A stretch of DNA of 64,000 bases from Dysgonomonas gadei ATCC BAA-286 (GTDB lineage Bacteria; Bacteroidota; Bacteroidia; Bacteroidales; Dysgonomonadaceae): positions 32,651-96,650 of the forward strand of contig NZ_GL891993.1 in assembly GCF_000213555.1 (NCBI RefSeq). The letters run 5' to 3'. This document shows positions 7,904 to 16,936 of the stretch, one piece after another. Under the pieces are notes generated by a model. It saw nothing but the letters and a program-made list of their open reading frames with translations. It ran no database searches and was not told the DNA's origin. Both the position numbers and the translations under genes were made by a program. The stretch's first letter is position 1; the number at the start of each line of letters is the position of its first letter.

Positions 7904-8602
7904 ATGACTGCAAAAGATATACAAAAAGAACTCGAATCATACTCCACGCAGGAGAAAAAAGAATTTTTGCCTTACTTTTTCAAGACAGGAAAAGGGCAGT
8001 ACGGCGAGGGTGACAGGTTTATCGGGGTTGTAGTGCCTGATACCCGCAAAGTGGCGAAAAAATACAAGGATATTCCATTCCCGGAAGTTACCAAGCTATT
8101 GGAGAGTGAATATCATGAATGCCGTCTTTGTGCATTGCTTATTCTTGTAGAACGCTTTAAGAAGGCCAAAGAAACAGAACGTAAAGAAATCTGTGATTAT
8201 TACCTGTCGAAAACTCGATATATCAACAATTGGGACTTGGTAGACCTGAGTGCAAAAGATATAGTAGGGGAATATCTTGTGGACAAAGACCGCTCGGTGC
8301 TTTATATCCTGGCAGAGAGTACATTGCTTTGGGATCAGCGTATTTCTATTCTGGCTACTTTCGCTTTTATAAGACGTGGTGATCTGGATGATATATTCGC
8401 TTTATCTGAAAAATTACTGTGCCACAAGCATGATCTGATGCATAAAGCTATTGGCTGGATGCTGCGTGAAGCCGGTAAAAAGGATAAAGATAAGTTGTGT
8501 TCATTTCTCGATCGTTTTCATAAGGAAATGCCGCGGACAATGTTACGCTATTCTATAGAGAAGTTCCAGCCTGAAGAACGGGCACATTATATGAAGAAAT
8601 GA
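7904..8602 (+). CDS. AlkD-like DNA alkylation repair protein
   Basis: AlkD-family proteins are HEAT-like-repeat DNA glycosylases that remove bulky or cationic alkylated bases without base flipping. The 232-residue product shows the family landmarks: FIGVVVPDTRKVAKKY near the N-terminus, EYHECRLCALLILV, SKTRYINNWDLVDLSA (the conserved NNWDLVD), and the C-terminal MLREAGKKD and PRTMLRYSIEKF. The ATG at 7904 is chosen because it fits the predicted promoter; seven further upstream residues in frame are not family-like. The stop codon overlaps the start of the next gene (ATGA), so the two are translationally coupled. Confidence 0.88.
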   Translation: MTAKDIQKELESYSTQEKKEFLPYFFKTGKGQYGEGDRFIGVVVPDTRKVAKKYKDIPFPEVTKLLESEYHECRLCALLILVERFKKAKETERKEICDYYLSKTRYINNWDLVDLSAKDIVGEYLVDKDRSVLYILAESTLLWDQRISILATFAFIRRGDLDDIFALSEKLLCHKHDLMHKAIGWMLREAGKKDKDKLCSFLDRFHKEMPRTMLRYSIEKFQPEERAHYMKK

Positions 8603-9822
8603 TCAATTACCATTCGCATACATTATCTAACGGTCTTCGCATTGTACATAAACCAATGGAAGGAAATGTCTCTTATTGCGGCTTTATCGTGAATGCCGGG
8701 ACACGTGATGAAACCCCAGAAGAGTATGGCATGGCTCATTTTGTGGAGCATATGTTGTTTAAGGGGACAAAGAAACGCCGTTCTCATCACATAATCAATC
8801 GTATGGAGCATGTAGGGGGAGAGCTGAATGCTTATACGAATAAAGAAGAGACGGTTGTTTATGCCATATTTTTGGAGCAGCATTTCGAACGGGCGTTTGA
8901 ACTGTTATCCGATATGACTTTCCATTCCCGGTTTCCTCAACAGGAGATAGATAAGGAAGTCGAAGTCATTATAGATGAAATACATTCTTATGAGGATAAT
9001 CCTTCGGAACTGATATTTGACGAGTTTGAGAATCTTGTTTTCAATGGTTCCCAGATAGGTCACAACATTTTGGGAGAACCCGATACGCTGTTAAACTTTG
9101 ATACGCAGAAAGCTAGAGCCTTTGTTGACCGGTTTTATGTACCGTCCAATACCGTTTTCTTCTCGTTAGGAAATACAAACTTTAAGAAAGTTGTGTATCT
9201 TGCCGAAAAGTATCTGTCTGATCTTCCCGGTGCTGTATGTCCGAATGGACGTTTGATACCTGCCGAAATAAAGCTGGAAAAAAGGATTGAAAATAAGGAG
9301 ACATCTCAGGTGCATGCTTTGATAGGCTGTCGTTCGTATTCGATGTTTGATCCCAATAAGAAAGTCTTAAATCTGTTGAATAATATGTTGGGAGGGCCGG
9401 GTATGAATAGCCGCCTGAATATTTCGCTTCGAGAGAAAAAAGGGTATGTATACAGCGTCGATTCTACTGCGACGGCTTATACCGATACCGGTATTTTATC
9501 TATTTACTTCGGATGCGACAAGCGTAATGCTGATAAATGTATAGATCTGGTACACAAAGAACTGGAGAGGATAAAGAATGATAAATTGAGTACATCACAA
9601 TTGTCGATAGCTAAAAAACAACTGATAGGACAGATCGGTGTAATGAGTGATAATCATGAAAATATGGCACTGTCGCTTGGAAAGAGTTTTTTTCATCACA
9701 ATCATTATAATACCCTTGAAGAAACATTTCGTAAGATTGAATCTATAACAGCAGAACAGATACAAGCTGTGGCAAATGAAATTTTTGAGGAAAATAGACT
9801 CTTTAGTTTATTATATAATTAA
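8599..9822 (+). CDS. M16 family zinc metalloprotease (insulinase/PqqL-like)
   Basis: M16 peptidases cleave peptides or signal sequences with the inverted zinc motif HxxEH, seen here as HFVEH at residues 47-51. The downstream acidic residues of the family lie around NAYTNKEETVVYAIF and EVEVIIDEIHSYEDNP. The 407-residue length and the C-terminal half, with NMLGGPGMNSRLNISLREK and KGYVYSVDS, match the processing-peptidase subgroup. No signal peptide is visible, so it is probably cytoplasmic. It overlaps the AlkD-like gene by 4 nt. The biological link between the two is unknown. Confidence 0.9.
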   Translation: MINYHSHTLSNGLRIVHKPMEGNVSYCGFIVNAGTRDETPEEYGMAHFVEHMLFKGTKKRRSHHIINRMEHVGGELNAYTNKEETVVYAIFLEQHFERAFELLSDMTFHSRFPQQEIDKEVEVIIDEIHSYEDNPSELIFDEFENLVFNGSQIGHNILGEPDTLLNFDTQKARAFVDRFYVPSNTVFFSLGNTNFKKVVYLAEKYLSDLPGAVCPNGRLIPAEIKLEKRIENKETSQVHALIGCRSYSMFDPNKKVLNLLNNMLGGPGMNSRLNISLREKKGYVYSVDSTATAYTDTGILSIYFGCDKRNADKCIDLVHKELERIKNDKLSTSQLSIAKKQLIGQIGVMSDNHENMALSLGKSFFHHNHYNTLEETFRKIESITAEQIQAVANEIFEENRLFSLLYN

Positions 9823-9828
9823 TTCTTT

Positions 9829-9836
9829 TAACTTTG
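9829..9836 (+). promoter_or_regulatory. Candidate -7 box of the beta-barrel gene at 9855
   Basis: TAACTTTG matches TAnnTTTG. It begins 6 nt after the M16 stop codon and leaves a leader of about 12 nt before the ATG at 9855, arguing against an upstream in-frame TTG start at 9834. Confidence 0.5.
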
Positions 9837-9854
9837 TGGAACGATATAAGCTTT

Positions 9855-10559
9855 ATGAAAACAGTATCTAGAATATTTTTACTTGTCGGTTTGTTAGTTT
9901 TGGTATCTTCCATAGCGAATGCTCAGACTATAAGAAAACGTTTGACCACAGATCTCCTGTTCGGTTTCAACTTTGCTACAATGGATATCAAAGGAGCAAA
10001 CATGTATAAAGAGCCTAAGGTTGGTTTTACGATAGGTGCTAATGTAAACTTTAAAATACTGCATAATATTCAGCTACAATCAGGTCTCTATGTAACAAAG
10101 AGGGGACTTAAACAGCATATCCAGAGAAGTGAGTATAATACAGCTATGGATGTTGAATATTATGGCGATACTCTTCGTAATACAGCAGCAGACTATTTGC
10201 AGATTCCATTAGGCCTTGGATATGAGGTGTATCTGACAAAACATTTTGCAATAAATTTCAATGCCGGAGGCTACGTTGCGTACGGCTTTAAAGGTAAGAA
10301 CCGGGGGGAGGCCTATGCTACAACTATAAAGGATGGTGTTGTACAAGGTACACAAATTACAATACCCTCATATGAAGAAGAAACATTTGCTTTGAGAAAA
10401 TGGAATCGATGGGATTACGGAGTCTTGGGACGGGTAGGATTGATATATGATATATGGACGATAAACCTGACCTATGAATATGGTTTTCATAATGTTGCCG
10501 ATGATGGACGGGACTTGAAAAACCGTAATATGTCGGTGGCACTAGGATTTCGCTTCTAA
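9855..10559 (+). CDS. Outer-membrane beta-barrel protein (PorT/OmpW-like fold)
   Basis: The 234-residue precursor has a clear signal peptide of 22-24 residues ending in SIANAQ. Alternating hydrophobic and aromatic strands follow, typical of the Bacteroidota outer-membrane beta-barrel families, for example VGFTIGANVNFKIL, IQLQSGLYVTKRG, YLQIPLGLGYEV and FAINFNAGGYVAYGFKG. The protein ends in phenylalanine (VALGFRF), the usual barrel-insertion signal. It has its own promoter and a following hairpin, so it is probably monocistronic. Substrate or function cannot be read from sequence. Confidence 0.82.
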   Translation: MKTVSRIFLLVGLLVLVSSIANAQTIRKRLTTDLLFGFNFATMDIKGANMYKEPKVGFTIGANVNFKILHNIQLQSGLYVTKRGLKQHIQRSEYNTAMDVEYYGDTLRNTAADYLQIPLGLGYEVYLTKHFAINFNAGGYVAYGFKGKNRGEAYATTIKDGVVQGTQITIPSYEEETFALRKWNRWDYGVLGRVGLIYDIWTINLTYEYGFHNVADDGRDLKNRNMSVALGFRF

Positions 10560-10587
10560 AAATATAGATAGTGTGACTATCCCGGAG

Positions 10588-10612
10588 GAACTGATATTCA
10601 GTTCTTTCTTTG
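10588..10612 (+). terminator. Intrinsic terminator after the beta-barrel gene
   Basis: GAACTGA (10588-10594) pairs with TCAGTTC (10598-10604) across a TAT loop and is followed by TTTCTTTG. The stem is short, but its position 28 nt after the stop codon is right. Confidence 0.55.
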
Positions 10613-10702
10613 TTTCTATCAGGTTCCTATGATGCTGCAAATCAGAACTTTTATCTGTTCATTTTGTTTTATATTTACAGAATAATCAATAATAAGTACG
10701 AT

Positions 10703-11008
10703 ATGGAAGATTTGGTAAAGAGACTTCAGGTTGAAGTCGGACTCACAGAGGAGGAGGCAATTAAGTCTATATCAGTAGTAAAAGACTATATGGATAAAGA
10801 AGGTCTTGATATAGATTGGGAGAAATTCTTTAAAGGTAAGAGTGAAGATTTTATAGAGAAGGCCAGAGAGTTATTCACAAATGTCTCGAAGCAAACTCAG
10901 AGCTATACGGATAAAATAGTGGATAAAGTAGATAGCTTTGCAGATAAAGCAAAGAAAAGCGCTCATGACCTGAGCCAGAGAGCTGCAGACTTTTTTGATG
11001 AAAAGTGA
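10703..11008 (+). CDS. Small charged helical protein, function unknown
   Basis: The 101-residue protein starts at the ATG at 10703. An open frame runs further upstream, but that part covers the terminator region and is not protein-like. The N-terminal half (LVKRLQVEVGLTEEEAIKSI) looks like a small helical domain. The C-terminal half is an amphipathic, lysine- and aspartate-rich helix with repeated AxxxADKAKK-like spacing, suggesting a coiled coil. No signal peptide or membrane segment is visible. Similar short proteins are common next to cell-envelope genes in Bacteroidota but have no assigned role that I can name. Confidence 0.7.
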   Translation: MEDLVKRLQVEVGLTEEEAIKSISVVKDYMDKEGLDIDWEKFFKGKSEDFIEKARELFTNVSKQTQSYTDKIVDKVDSFADKAKKSAHDLSQRAADFFDEK

Positions 11009-11010
11009 TC

Positions 11011-11031
11011 CAGGCCTTTAATAAAAGGCTG
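11011..11031. terminator. Hairpin between convergent genes
   Basis: CAGGCCTTT (11011-11019) pairs with AAAGGCTG (11024-11031) with one bulged G. It lies 3 nt after the plus-strand stop codon and 22 nt beyond the minus-strand stop. Neither side has a long T-run, so it may be a weak bidirectional terminator. Confidence 0.4.
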
Positions 11032-11053
11032 AAATAAGGTAAGAGGAGAGAAT

Positions 11054-12835
11054 CTATTTATCCTCCTTTTTCTTTTCTGCGGTTTGATTGGGATTCAGAG
11101 CGTCCAATATTAGCTTATCGTATTCATAGATATCATCGGCGTAATACAGTGCCTCGTCGTCAGGATACATAAATGCAGTATAATAATCAATGAATAAGGA
11201 TATCTTATTGTCCTTATCGATATTGATAATATCGGGTAGTTTCTTTAGTTTCTGCTCTTTAAGCAACTTCTTACCTTCATCAGATACCGGAGGCTTATTT
11301 ATGCTATGGTAAAGCTGGTCTTTATAAACCTCAGTTATAGGTGAAGCGCAGAAAAATGCAAGGTCGAAAGGCTTCTGTACTCTCACGCAGCCATGACTAA
11401 CGGCCCTGTTTTTTCTGTTGAATGCGAGTTTACTGGGAGTATCGTGAAGATATACAGAGAATGCATTGTTGAACATGAACTTCACCAGGCCAAGTGAGTT
11501 TCCTCCTCCCGGATCTTGTTTGATAGTATAAGAAAACTTACTGGGGTTGACATCTTCCCAATCGATTGACGATACATCTACTTCCTTACCGCCCTTGTAT
11601 AGTTTCATGTTATGTCGTTTGATGTAAGTAGGATCTTTTTTCTGCAATACAGCTACTTCTTTTTGAGCAATACTTGCCGGTACATTCCATATGGGATTGA
11701 GGTTCATATAGCTAATATCGCTTTGGAGAAGAGGGGTTTTATTCCTTACCGAACCAACGCATACTCTGGATATCAGAGGCAGGCTGTCATTCTTAGTATT
11801 ATTGGCAACTAACATGGCAGCAGCCACATTTACCTCTATATGTTTATAATGTTTTGCTTTAGCCCGTTTCCAGCGATACCTTTCCATATTTGCCCGTATC
11901 TTAGCAAGGTAATATTCAAAAGGTCTGTTTAGTGCGCTTATAGTTAGTTTACCAACTTCTGCTTCTTCCGGATATGAATTCCTTCGTCTGAAAGTATTTA
12001 TTGCAGCAAGCAACTCTTCATCCAGCTTTATGTGGAGACTGTCACTACTTATCGAATCTGGTTTATATTCTCCGGTCAACATAAGCCTGCCTGCAATGTC
12101 TTTAATGTGTTTACTCTTATCACCGAGTTTATAGGTAACATCACCTGAAGTTATCTCTTTAAAGCCTGTTTCTTGTATGGTTCTTAAAAGCTTATACTCT
12201 TCTCTCAACCTTAGATAGATATCCTCTGACGGCTGTGAATTGAGTACAGCCGAAATGGGATCCTTTTTTATCTCAGCATATAGATTATTATAGAATAAAG
12301 AATCGGGAGCAGAGGTAACGATATCATAATCTTTCTTGTACAGGTTTTTGGGATCGGTAAAGCCGTATTTCATCCCTGTAATATACTTTATGGCAGACCT
12401 GGTCGATGTCTCTTCCAAAGCGATCATTATCTTATACACTGTATCCAGATTATTAACAAAGGTGCCAGAGTCTATTGCATCTGCCATCATTTTTATTCTT
12501 GACGAAGAAAATAATTCGGGAGACAATCCATGCTCTTCAACCTGATTCAAAATATCAATAAACGTATATAATCTTTTTGTATCGAGTGTGTCATGTATCC
12601 ATACGGGATTGAACTCTGTAGTAGTATATATTGATTTTAATACGGAATCATTAGTCGTATGGGCTTTTAGTGACTCTTGTAATATGCGGAGATCAAACTC
12701 CGGATAGTTTCTTGCAAATTTGGATTGGAGAACCTCTTTTTTGTCAGATTCGCTGACTTTTGTATGTTCTTTCTTTTTACAGCTAACTATAAAAAATGAG
12801 AATATAAGGAAAGAGAACCAAAGGAAATACTTCAT
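11054..12835 (-). CDS. L,D-transpeptidase (YcbB/LdtD-like, YkuD domain)
   Basis: L,D-transpeptidases form 3-3 peptidoglycan cross-links or attach proteins to the wall. The 593-residue product starts at 12835 with a lipoprotein-like signal, MKYFLWFSFLIFSFFIVSC, predicting a lipidated periplasmic protein. Residues about 60-330 resemble the scaffold domain of YcbB, including a peptidoglycan-binding-like stretch (TFRRRNSYPEEAEVGKLT). The YkuD domain (about 360-530) carries YLHDTPSK and the catalytic motif SHGCVRV with Cys483. An in-frame extension of 33 codons upstream is rejected because it runs through the predicted promoter. It stands alone with its own promoter. Confidence 0.9.
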   Translation of the reverse strand: MKYFLWFSFLIFSFFIVSCKKKEHTKVSESDKKEVLQSKFARNYPEFDLRILQESLKAHTTNDSVLKSIYTTTEFNPVWIHDTLDTKRLYTFIDILNQVEEHGLSPELFSSSRIKMMADAIDSGTFVNNLDTVYKIMIALEETSTRSAIKYITGMKYGFTDPKNLYKKDYDIVTSAPDSLFYNNLYAEIKKDPISAVLNSQPSEDIYLRLREEYKLLRTIQETGFKEITSGDVTYKLGDKSKHIKDIAGRLMLTGEYKPDSISSDSLHIKLDEELLAAINTFRRRNSYPEEAEVGKLTISALNRPFEYYLAKIRANMERYRWKRAKAKHYKHIEVNVAAAMLVANNTKNDSLPLISRVCVGSVRNKTPLLQSDISYMNLNPIWNVPASIAQKEVAVLQKKDPTYIKRHNMKLYKGGKEVDVSSIDWEDVNPSKFSYTIKQDPGGGNSLGLVKFMFNNAFSVYLHDTPSKLAFNRKNRAVSHGCVRVQKPFDLAFFCASPITEVYKDQLYHSINKPPVSDEGKKLLKEQKLKKLPDIINIDKDNKISLFIDYYTAFMYPDDEALYYADDIYEYDKLILDALNPNQTAEKKKEDK

Positions 12836-12883
12836 GAAGGCTGATGATGTGTCAAGTGTGTAATTCGTTCTATTATTTCGACA

Positions 12884-12891
12884 CAAAAGTA
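12884..12891 (-). promoter_or_regulatory. Candidate -7 box of the L,D-transpeptidase gene
   Basis: On the minus strand this reads TACTTTTG, an exact TAnnTTTG match, about 50 nt upstream of the ATG at 12835. The rest of the 300-bp gap up to 13138 contains only the M3 peptidase terminator and AT-rich sequence with no ORF I would support. Confidence 0.5.
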
Positions 12892-13089
12892 ATAAAACTT
12901 TATAAAATGACAATATACAAAATAGGCTTAACAAAGTAAAGTTGTAATCAAATCTTGAAATATTTATCTATAAGTAAACAATCAGAAAATAAGGGTTGTT
13001 GATAAGGAGTTCTTTGAAAAATTTATATGATACCATTTACAGTAAATAGTAGTTCTTTTTTATAAAAATCCACATCAGCCGGATAAAAG

Positions 13090-13124
13090 CAAAAAGGCTA
13101 TTCCGTGTTGAAATAGCCTTTTAT
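13090..13124 (-). terminator. Intrinsic terminator of the M3 peptidase gene
   Basis: On the minus strand AAAAGGCTATT pairs with AATAGCCTTTT around an 8-nt loop and is followed by T residues (the A-run at 13091-13095 on the plus strand). It lies just past the stop codon at 13139. Confidence 0.85.
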
Positions 13125-13138
13125 AAAAACAAAAATTA

Positions 13139-15232
13139 TTATTTTTTCACACCGTTGCGAATCAACAATGCATCCACAGACGGTTCTTGTCCCCTGAATT
13201 TGACATACAGGCTCATCGGCTCTTCTGTATTTCCTTTTTCGAGGATATTTCTACGGAACGATTCTGCTGTTTCTTTGTTGAAAATTCCGGTCTCTTTGAA
13301 CAAGGCGAAAGCATCTGCATCAAGTACCTCAGCCCATTTGTATCCATAGTATCCGGCTGCGTATCCGCCCGAGAATATATGTCCGAATGAAGGGGACATA
13401 GCGCTGCCATCTACCAGAGGCAGAAGAGCGGTCTTAGCCATCGCTTTACGTTCGAAGTCGATCACATCGCCTGTATATGGCTGTGTAAGCGTGTGCCAGG
13501 CCATATCCAGATATCCGAACGATAGTTGACGATAGCACAGATAACCGGCATTGTAGTTGGCTGCGTCCACAAGTTTTTTTACCAGTTCGGCCGGTATTTT
13601 CTCACCTGTTTTGTAATGTACGGCAAACTTATCCAGATATTCTTTTTCTGTCAGCCAGTTTTCCATTATCTGAGAAGGCAGTTCTACAAAATCGTGCAAG
13701 ACATTGGTTCCGGATAAAGATTCGTAAGTGCATTTTGTTAGCATACCGTGCAATGCGTGTCCGAACTCATGCAGGAATGTTTCTACTTCATCAAAAGTAA
13801 GCAGCGCGGGGTCTGTACCGGCAGGGCGGGTAAAGTTCATTACAATAAGCACCTGCGGACGGGAATCTTTATCTTTTTCTATGTATTGGCCTTTAAATTC
13901 TGTCATCCATGCACCCTGTCTTTTTCCTTCACGAGGATGGAAATCTGTATAAAGCACGGAAAGGAAGTTGCCTTTTTCGTCCAATACATCAAACGCTTCT
14001 ACTTCAGGATGGTAAACAGGAATTTTTGTATTCTTTCTGAAAGTGATGCCATACAAATCGGTAGCCAGGCCGAATACGCCTTTCTTTACATTTTCCAGTT
14101 CGAAGTATGGACGTACCAGTTCGTCACTGACACTATATTTGGCATCTTTCAGTTTTTCGGAATAGTATGACCAGTCCCAAGGCTGAAGATCTATATCTTT
14201 ATTTTCCATGCCTACAGCGAAACCTTCGACCATTTTCACATCTTCGCGGGCAGCTTTGGTATAGGCATCGAACAGATTATCGAGCAGCTCATATACATGC
14301 TTCTTATCCTTAGCCATTTTGTTGCGCAATACATAAGTTGCATAATCGGAATAACCCAGTAGATTGGCGATTTCCATACGGGTTTTGGCGATTTCTTTTA
14401 CATTTTCCTGATTGTCGAATTCACCGCCTGCAGCACATTGAGTAGTATATGCCTTATATAGCTTTTCCCGGAGATCGCGGCGTGAAGAGTATTTCATAAA
14501 TGCAATATAGCTTGGCGCTGATAAGTCAAATAACCATCCTTCTTTATTCTTAGACTTGGCTTTAGCTTCAGCAGCATCTATCGCTATTTTAGGAAGTCCG
14601 GCTAGGTCTGATTTATCGGTCAGTAACATTTCGAATTTGTTGTTCTCTTTCAATGCATTTTGTCCGTAAGTAAGCGTTAACTGGCTCAATTTAGAAGATA
14701 ATTCCTTATAGGTGTCCCTGTCTTTACCGGTGAGCGTAGCCCCTCTGTTTTCGAATCCCTGATATGTCTTTTCCACCAGACGGATCTGCTCAGGATTAAG
14801 ATTGGATTCGAATCGTTTGTCATATACAGCTTTCACTTTCTGAAACAGCCCTTCGTTTAGATTGATTTCATTCGAGTGTGCCGAAAGCTTCGGTTGTACC
14901 CGTTGGGCTATTTGCAGCATTTCGTCATTGCTTTCCGCACTCAGCAGATTGAAGAACACTGATGTAACACGGGACAGAAGTTTCCCTGATTCCTCCAGTG
15001 GTACTATTGTATTCTCAAAAGTAGGGACAGCCCTGATCATTATTATCTTGTTTATCTCCATAGTATGGTCTTTGATACCTTTCTCTATGGCAGGTTCGTA
15101 ATGTTCATTTTTTATTTTATCGAACGGAGGTGTATCGTAAGGCGTTTTATACGCCGAAAAGAACGGGTTTTGAGCTTGAATTGTTGTCATCGCTATTATT
15201 AATAATAAAATAGATAATATGAGTTTTTTCAT
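13139..15232 (-). CDS. dcp: Secreted M3 family peptidase (Dcp/oligopeptidase A-like)
   Basis: M3 enzymes are zinc peptidases. Dcp removes C-terminal dipeptides from oligopeptides. The 697-residue precursor begins with a signal peptide (MKKLILSILLLIIAMTTIQAQ), so the enzyme acts in the periplasm or outside, as in many Bacteroidota. The zinc motif HEFGH is at about residues 488-492, inside FLHEFGHALHGML. The third ligand glutamate is expected near DFVELPSQIMENW. The ending GHIFSGGYAAGYYGYKWAEVL is typical of Dcp. It is monocistronic with a strong terminator. The gene symbol rests on overall similarity; oligopeptidase A is the alternative. Confidence 0.88.
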   Translation of the reverse strand: MKKLILSILLLIIAMTTIQAQNPFFSAYKTPYDTPPFDKIKNEHYEPAIEKGIKDHTMEINKIIMIRAVPTFENTIVPLEESGKLLSRVTSVFFNLLSAESNDEMLQIAQRVQPKLSAHSNEINLNEGLFQKVKAVYDKRFESNLNPEQIRLVEKTYQGFENRGATLTGKDRDTYKELSSKLSQLTLTYGQNALKENNKFEMLLTDKSDLAGLPKIAIDAAEAKAKSKNKEGWLFDLSAPSYIAFMKYSSRRDLREKLYKAYTTQCAAGGEFDNQENVKEIAKTRMEIANLLGYSDYATYVLRNKMAKDKKHVYELLDNLFDAYTKAAREDVKMVEGFAVGMENKDIDLQPWDWSYYSEKLKDAKYSVSDELVRPYFELENVKKGVFGLATDLYGITFRKNTKIPVYHPEVEAFDVLDEKGNFLSVLYTDFHPREGKRQGAWMTEFKGQYIEKDKDSRPQVLIVMNFTRPAGTDPALLTFDEVETFLHEFGHALHGMLTKCTYESLSGTNVLHDFVELPSQIMENWLTEKEYLDKFAVHYKTGEKIPAELVKKLVDAANYNAGYLCYRQLSFGYLDMAWHTLTQPYTGDVIDFERKAMAKTALLPLVDGSAMSPSFGHIFSGGYAAGYYGYKWAEVLDADAFALFKETGIFNKETAESFRRNILEKGNTEEPMSLYVKFRGQEPSVDALLIRNGVKK

Positions 15233-15375
15233 ATAAATCAGGGGTTTTAAAGTTAAAAAGTAATAGATGGAATTAAATGATATATCTTCGGTACAATTTA
15301 AACTGTGACTAAATTGGTCTGTGACTCTAGCCTTGTTGTAAACTGTTATCTCTTATAGATTGTTCACAGCATGAA

Positions 15376-16014
15376 TTATCTCCATTGAGTAACTTCATCT
15401 ACAGAGAAACGTACTGTATCTTTACCTTCTTCCGCAGCTTTCCCTATAGATAAAAGCAATATGGGAATATATCGTTTCGGATCAAGTTCGAGGGCTTCGG
15501 TCAACTCTTTACGCAAAAATCCACCTATAGGATTGGTGTCATATCCGTAATTTTTAGCGGCAAGCATCAGTTGCATTGTCACAAAGCCACAATCGAGCAG
15601 GATGGAATTTCTTAGCCTTTCTTCTGTATAACCTGCACCATAACCAGTCATGATCTCCAGCATTTTGTCTTTATGTTCCTGTGTCATTAAGTCATATTCC
15701 ACATTGGCCGACAGTATTTTATCGGCAGAGGAATAATTGTCCATGTCGCCATAGATGGCTATTATAGCAGATGAGGTCTCCCATTGCAGCTGGTTAAACA
15801 TCATATATGGCTTTATCAATTCTTTGCCTTCTTTGCTGTCGAAGATGAAAAAACGCCAGGGTTGCAAATTGAATGACGAGGGCGCAGTCATTGCATCTTG
15901 CAGGATATCGGACATTTCCTCTTTACTGATTTTTATCGACGGATTATATTTTCTGATTGAAGTGCGTTCTGTAAACAGATTGTTGGCCTGATTCTTAACT
16001 TTCTTTAATTGCAT
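15376..16014 (-). CDS. Nitroreductase family protein (FMN-dependent)
   Basis: The family reduces nitroaromatics, quinones or flavins using NAD(P)H and FMN. The 212-residue product has the N-terminal FMN-phosphate motif RTSIRKYNPS and the conserved APSSFNLQPWRFFIF. Later come the interface residues GYGAGYTEERLRNSI and the C-terminal YDTNPIGGF and RYIPILLLSIGKA. This length and the motif order place it with the NfsB/YdgI-type subgroup. A divergent promoter region separates it from ruvA. The physiological substrate is unknown. Confidence 0.9.
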   Translation of the reverse strand: MQLKKVKNQANNLFTERTSIRKYNPSIKISKEEMSDILQDAMTAPSSFNLQPWRFFIFDSKEGKELIKPYMMFNQLQWETSSAIIAIYGDMDNYSSADKILSANVEYDLMTQEHKDKMLEIMTGYGAGYTEERLRNSILLDCGFVTMQLMLAAKNYGYDTNPIGGFLRKELTEALELDPKRYIPILLLSIGKAAEEGKDTVRFSVDEVTQWR

Positions 16015-16043
16015 AGTTCTCTTTTCGAATTAATAGACTAAGA

Positions 16044-16051
16044 CAAAGGTA
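16044..16051 (-). promoter_or_regulatory. Candidate -7 box of the nitroreductase gene
   Basis: On the minus strand it reads TACCTTTG, matching TAnnTTTG, 30 nt upstream of the ATG at 16014. Confidence 0.5.
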
Positions 16052-16072
16052 TAAAAACTAATCTAAAAACTT

Positions 16073-16080
16073 TATCTTTG
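16073..16080 (+). promoter_or_regulatory. Candidate divergent -7 box toward ruvA-sprA
   Basis: TATCTTTG is an exact match on the plus strand. It would give a leader of about 195 nt before ruvA, which ends with the hairpin motif at 16251-16265. Confidence 0.4.
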
Positions 16081-16250
16081 CCCATTAAATAAGATAATTG
16101 CGGGGATTGAAGGGCTTGAAAAAGTTCTCTTGCAGGATATACTTTTTTTTAAGTTTTTTCGTTATTAATTAAATTAAGTTACAGATATGATTTAATGTTA
16201 TGTTTTCTAATCATAACTGATGATTGTAGCTTTACTTATCAAAACAATAA

Positions 16251-16280
16251 ATAGGTCAGCGACCTTAATATAATAGAGTT
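16251..16280 (+). promoter_or_regulatory. Short hairpin motif just upstream of ruvA
   Basis: ATAGGTCAGCGACCTTA contains AGGTC (16253-16257) paired with GACCT (16261-16265) across AGC. It ends 15 nt before the ruvA ATG. A near copy precedes sprA at 16898-16914. Confidence 0.35.
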
Positions 16281-16862
16281 ATGATTGACTATATAAAAGG
16301 TGAAATCACGGAATTAACCCCGGCCTCAGTCACCCTTGAAACCTATGGCGTAGGATATTTTATAAGTATATCGTTGAATACATATTCAAACCTGACAGGT
16401 AAGAAAAGTGCACAACTTTTTATTTACGAAGCTATAAGAGAAGATGCTCACCAGTTATTCGGTTTCTTTGACAAACAGGAACGAGAGCTTTTTATGTTAT
16501 TAATAAGCGTTTCGGGTATCGGAGCCAGTACCGGGCGTATGATATTGTCTTCGATGAACACACAGGAACTCGCGAACGTTATTGCTTCTGGGAATTCTGA
16601 TATGTTGAAAACCGTTAAAGGAATTGGTCTGAAGACGGCACAACGTGTGATAGTAGATCTGAAGGATAAGATAAAAGTAAGTGGGATAGAGCAGGTTGAT
16701 ATGTTTGCATCGGGACATCCGTCAGGGGAAGAAGCGGTAGCAGCATTAGTTATGCTCGGGTTTACCCAGCAGGCATCTCAAAAAGTTGTGGCTAAAATAT
16801 TAAAGGATAAGGCTGATAGCACCGTCGAGCAGATTATAAAGACAGCGTTGAAGATGCTCTAA
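16281..16862 (+). CDS. ruvA: Holliday junction branch migration protein RuvA
   Basis: RuvA binds four-way junctions and loads the RuvB helicase during recombination repair. The 193-residue protein has the expected three parts. These are an N-terminal OB-fold domain (MIDYIKGEITELTPASVTLE, residues 1-65), a middle double helix-hairpin-helix region (LISVSGIGASTGRMIL and TVKGIGLKTAQRVIVDLKDK, about 70-135), and a C-terminal RuvB-contacting domain (EEAVAALVMLGFTQQASQKV, about 150-193). It is followed after 74 nt by sprA in the same orientation. Confidence 0.96.
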   Translation: MIDYIKGEITELTPASVTLETYGVGYFISISLNTYSNLTGKKSAQLFIYEAIREDAHQLFGFFDKQERELFMLLISVSGIGASTGRMILSSMNTQELANVIASGNSDMLKTVKGIGLKTAQRVIVDLKDKIKVSGIEQVDMFASGHPSGEEAVAALVMLGFTQQASQKVVAKILKDKADSTVEQIIKTALKML

Positions 16863-16893
16863 GTATGTAGTGTATTTTAACTTAGCAAGGCAA

Positions 16894-16936
16894 TAGATAG
16901 GTTTGCGACCTTATTATCTATTATTTATTTTTAGAG
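16894..16936 (+). promoter_or_regulatory. Hairpin motif upstream of sprA, similar to the one before ruvA
   Basis: ATAGGTTTGCGACCTTA repeats the ruvA upstream motif with two changes in the loop region and keeps the AGGT/ACCT pairing. Both copies are followed by an AT-rich stretch and AGAGTT just before the start codon. This supports the TTG at 16937 as the sprA start. Confidence 0.35.

Noticed and set aside
12836..12934. Upstream extension of the L,D-transpeptidase
   Set aside because: It would run through the predicted promoter and place 33 residues before a clean lipoprotein signal peptide.
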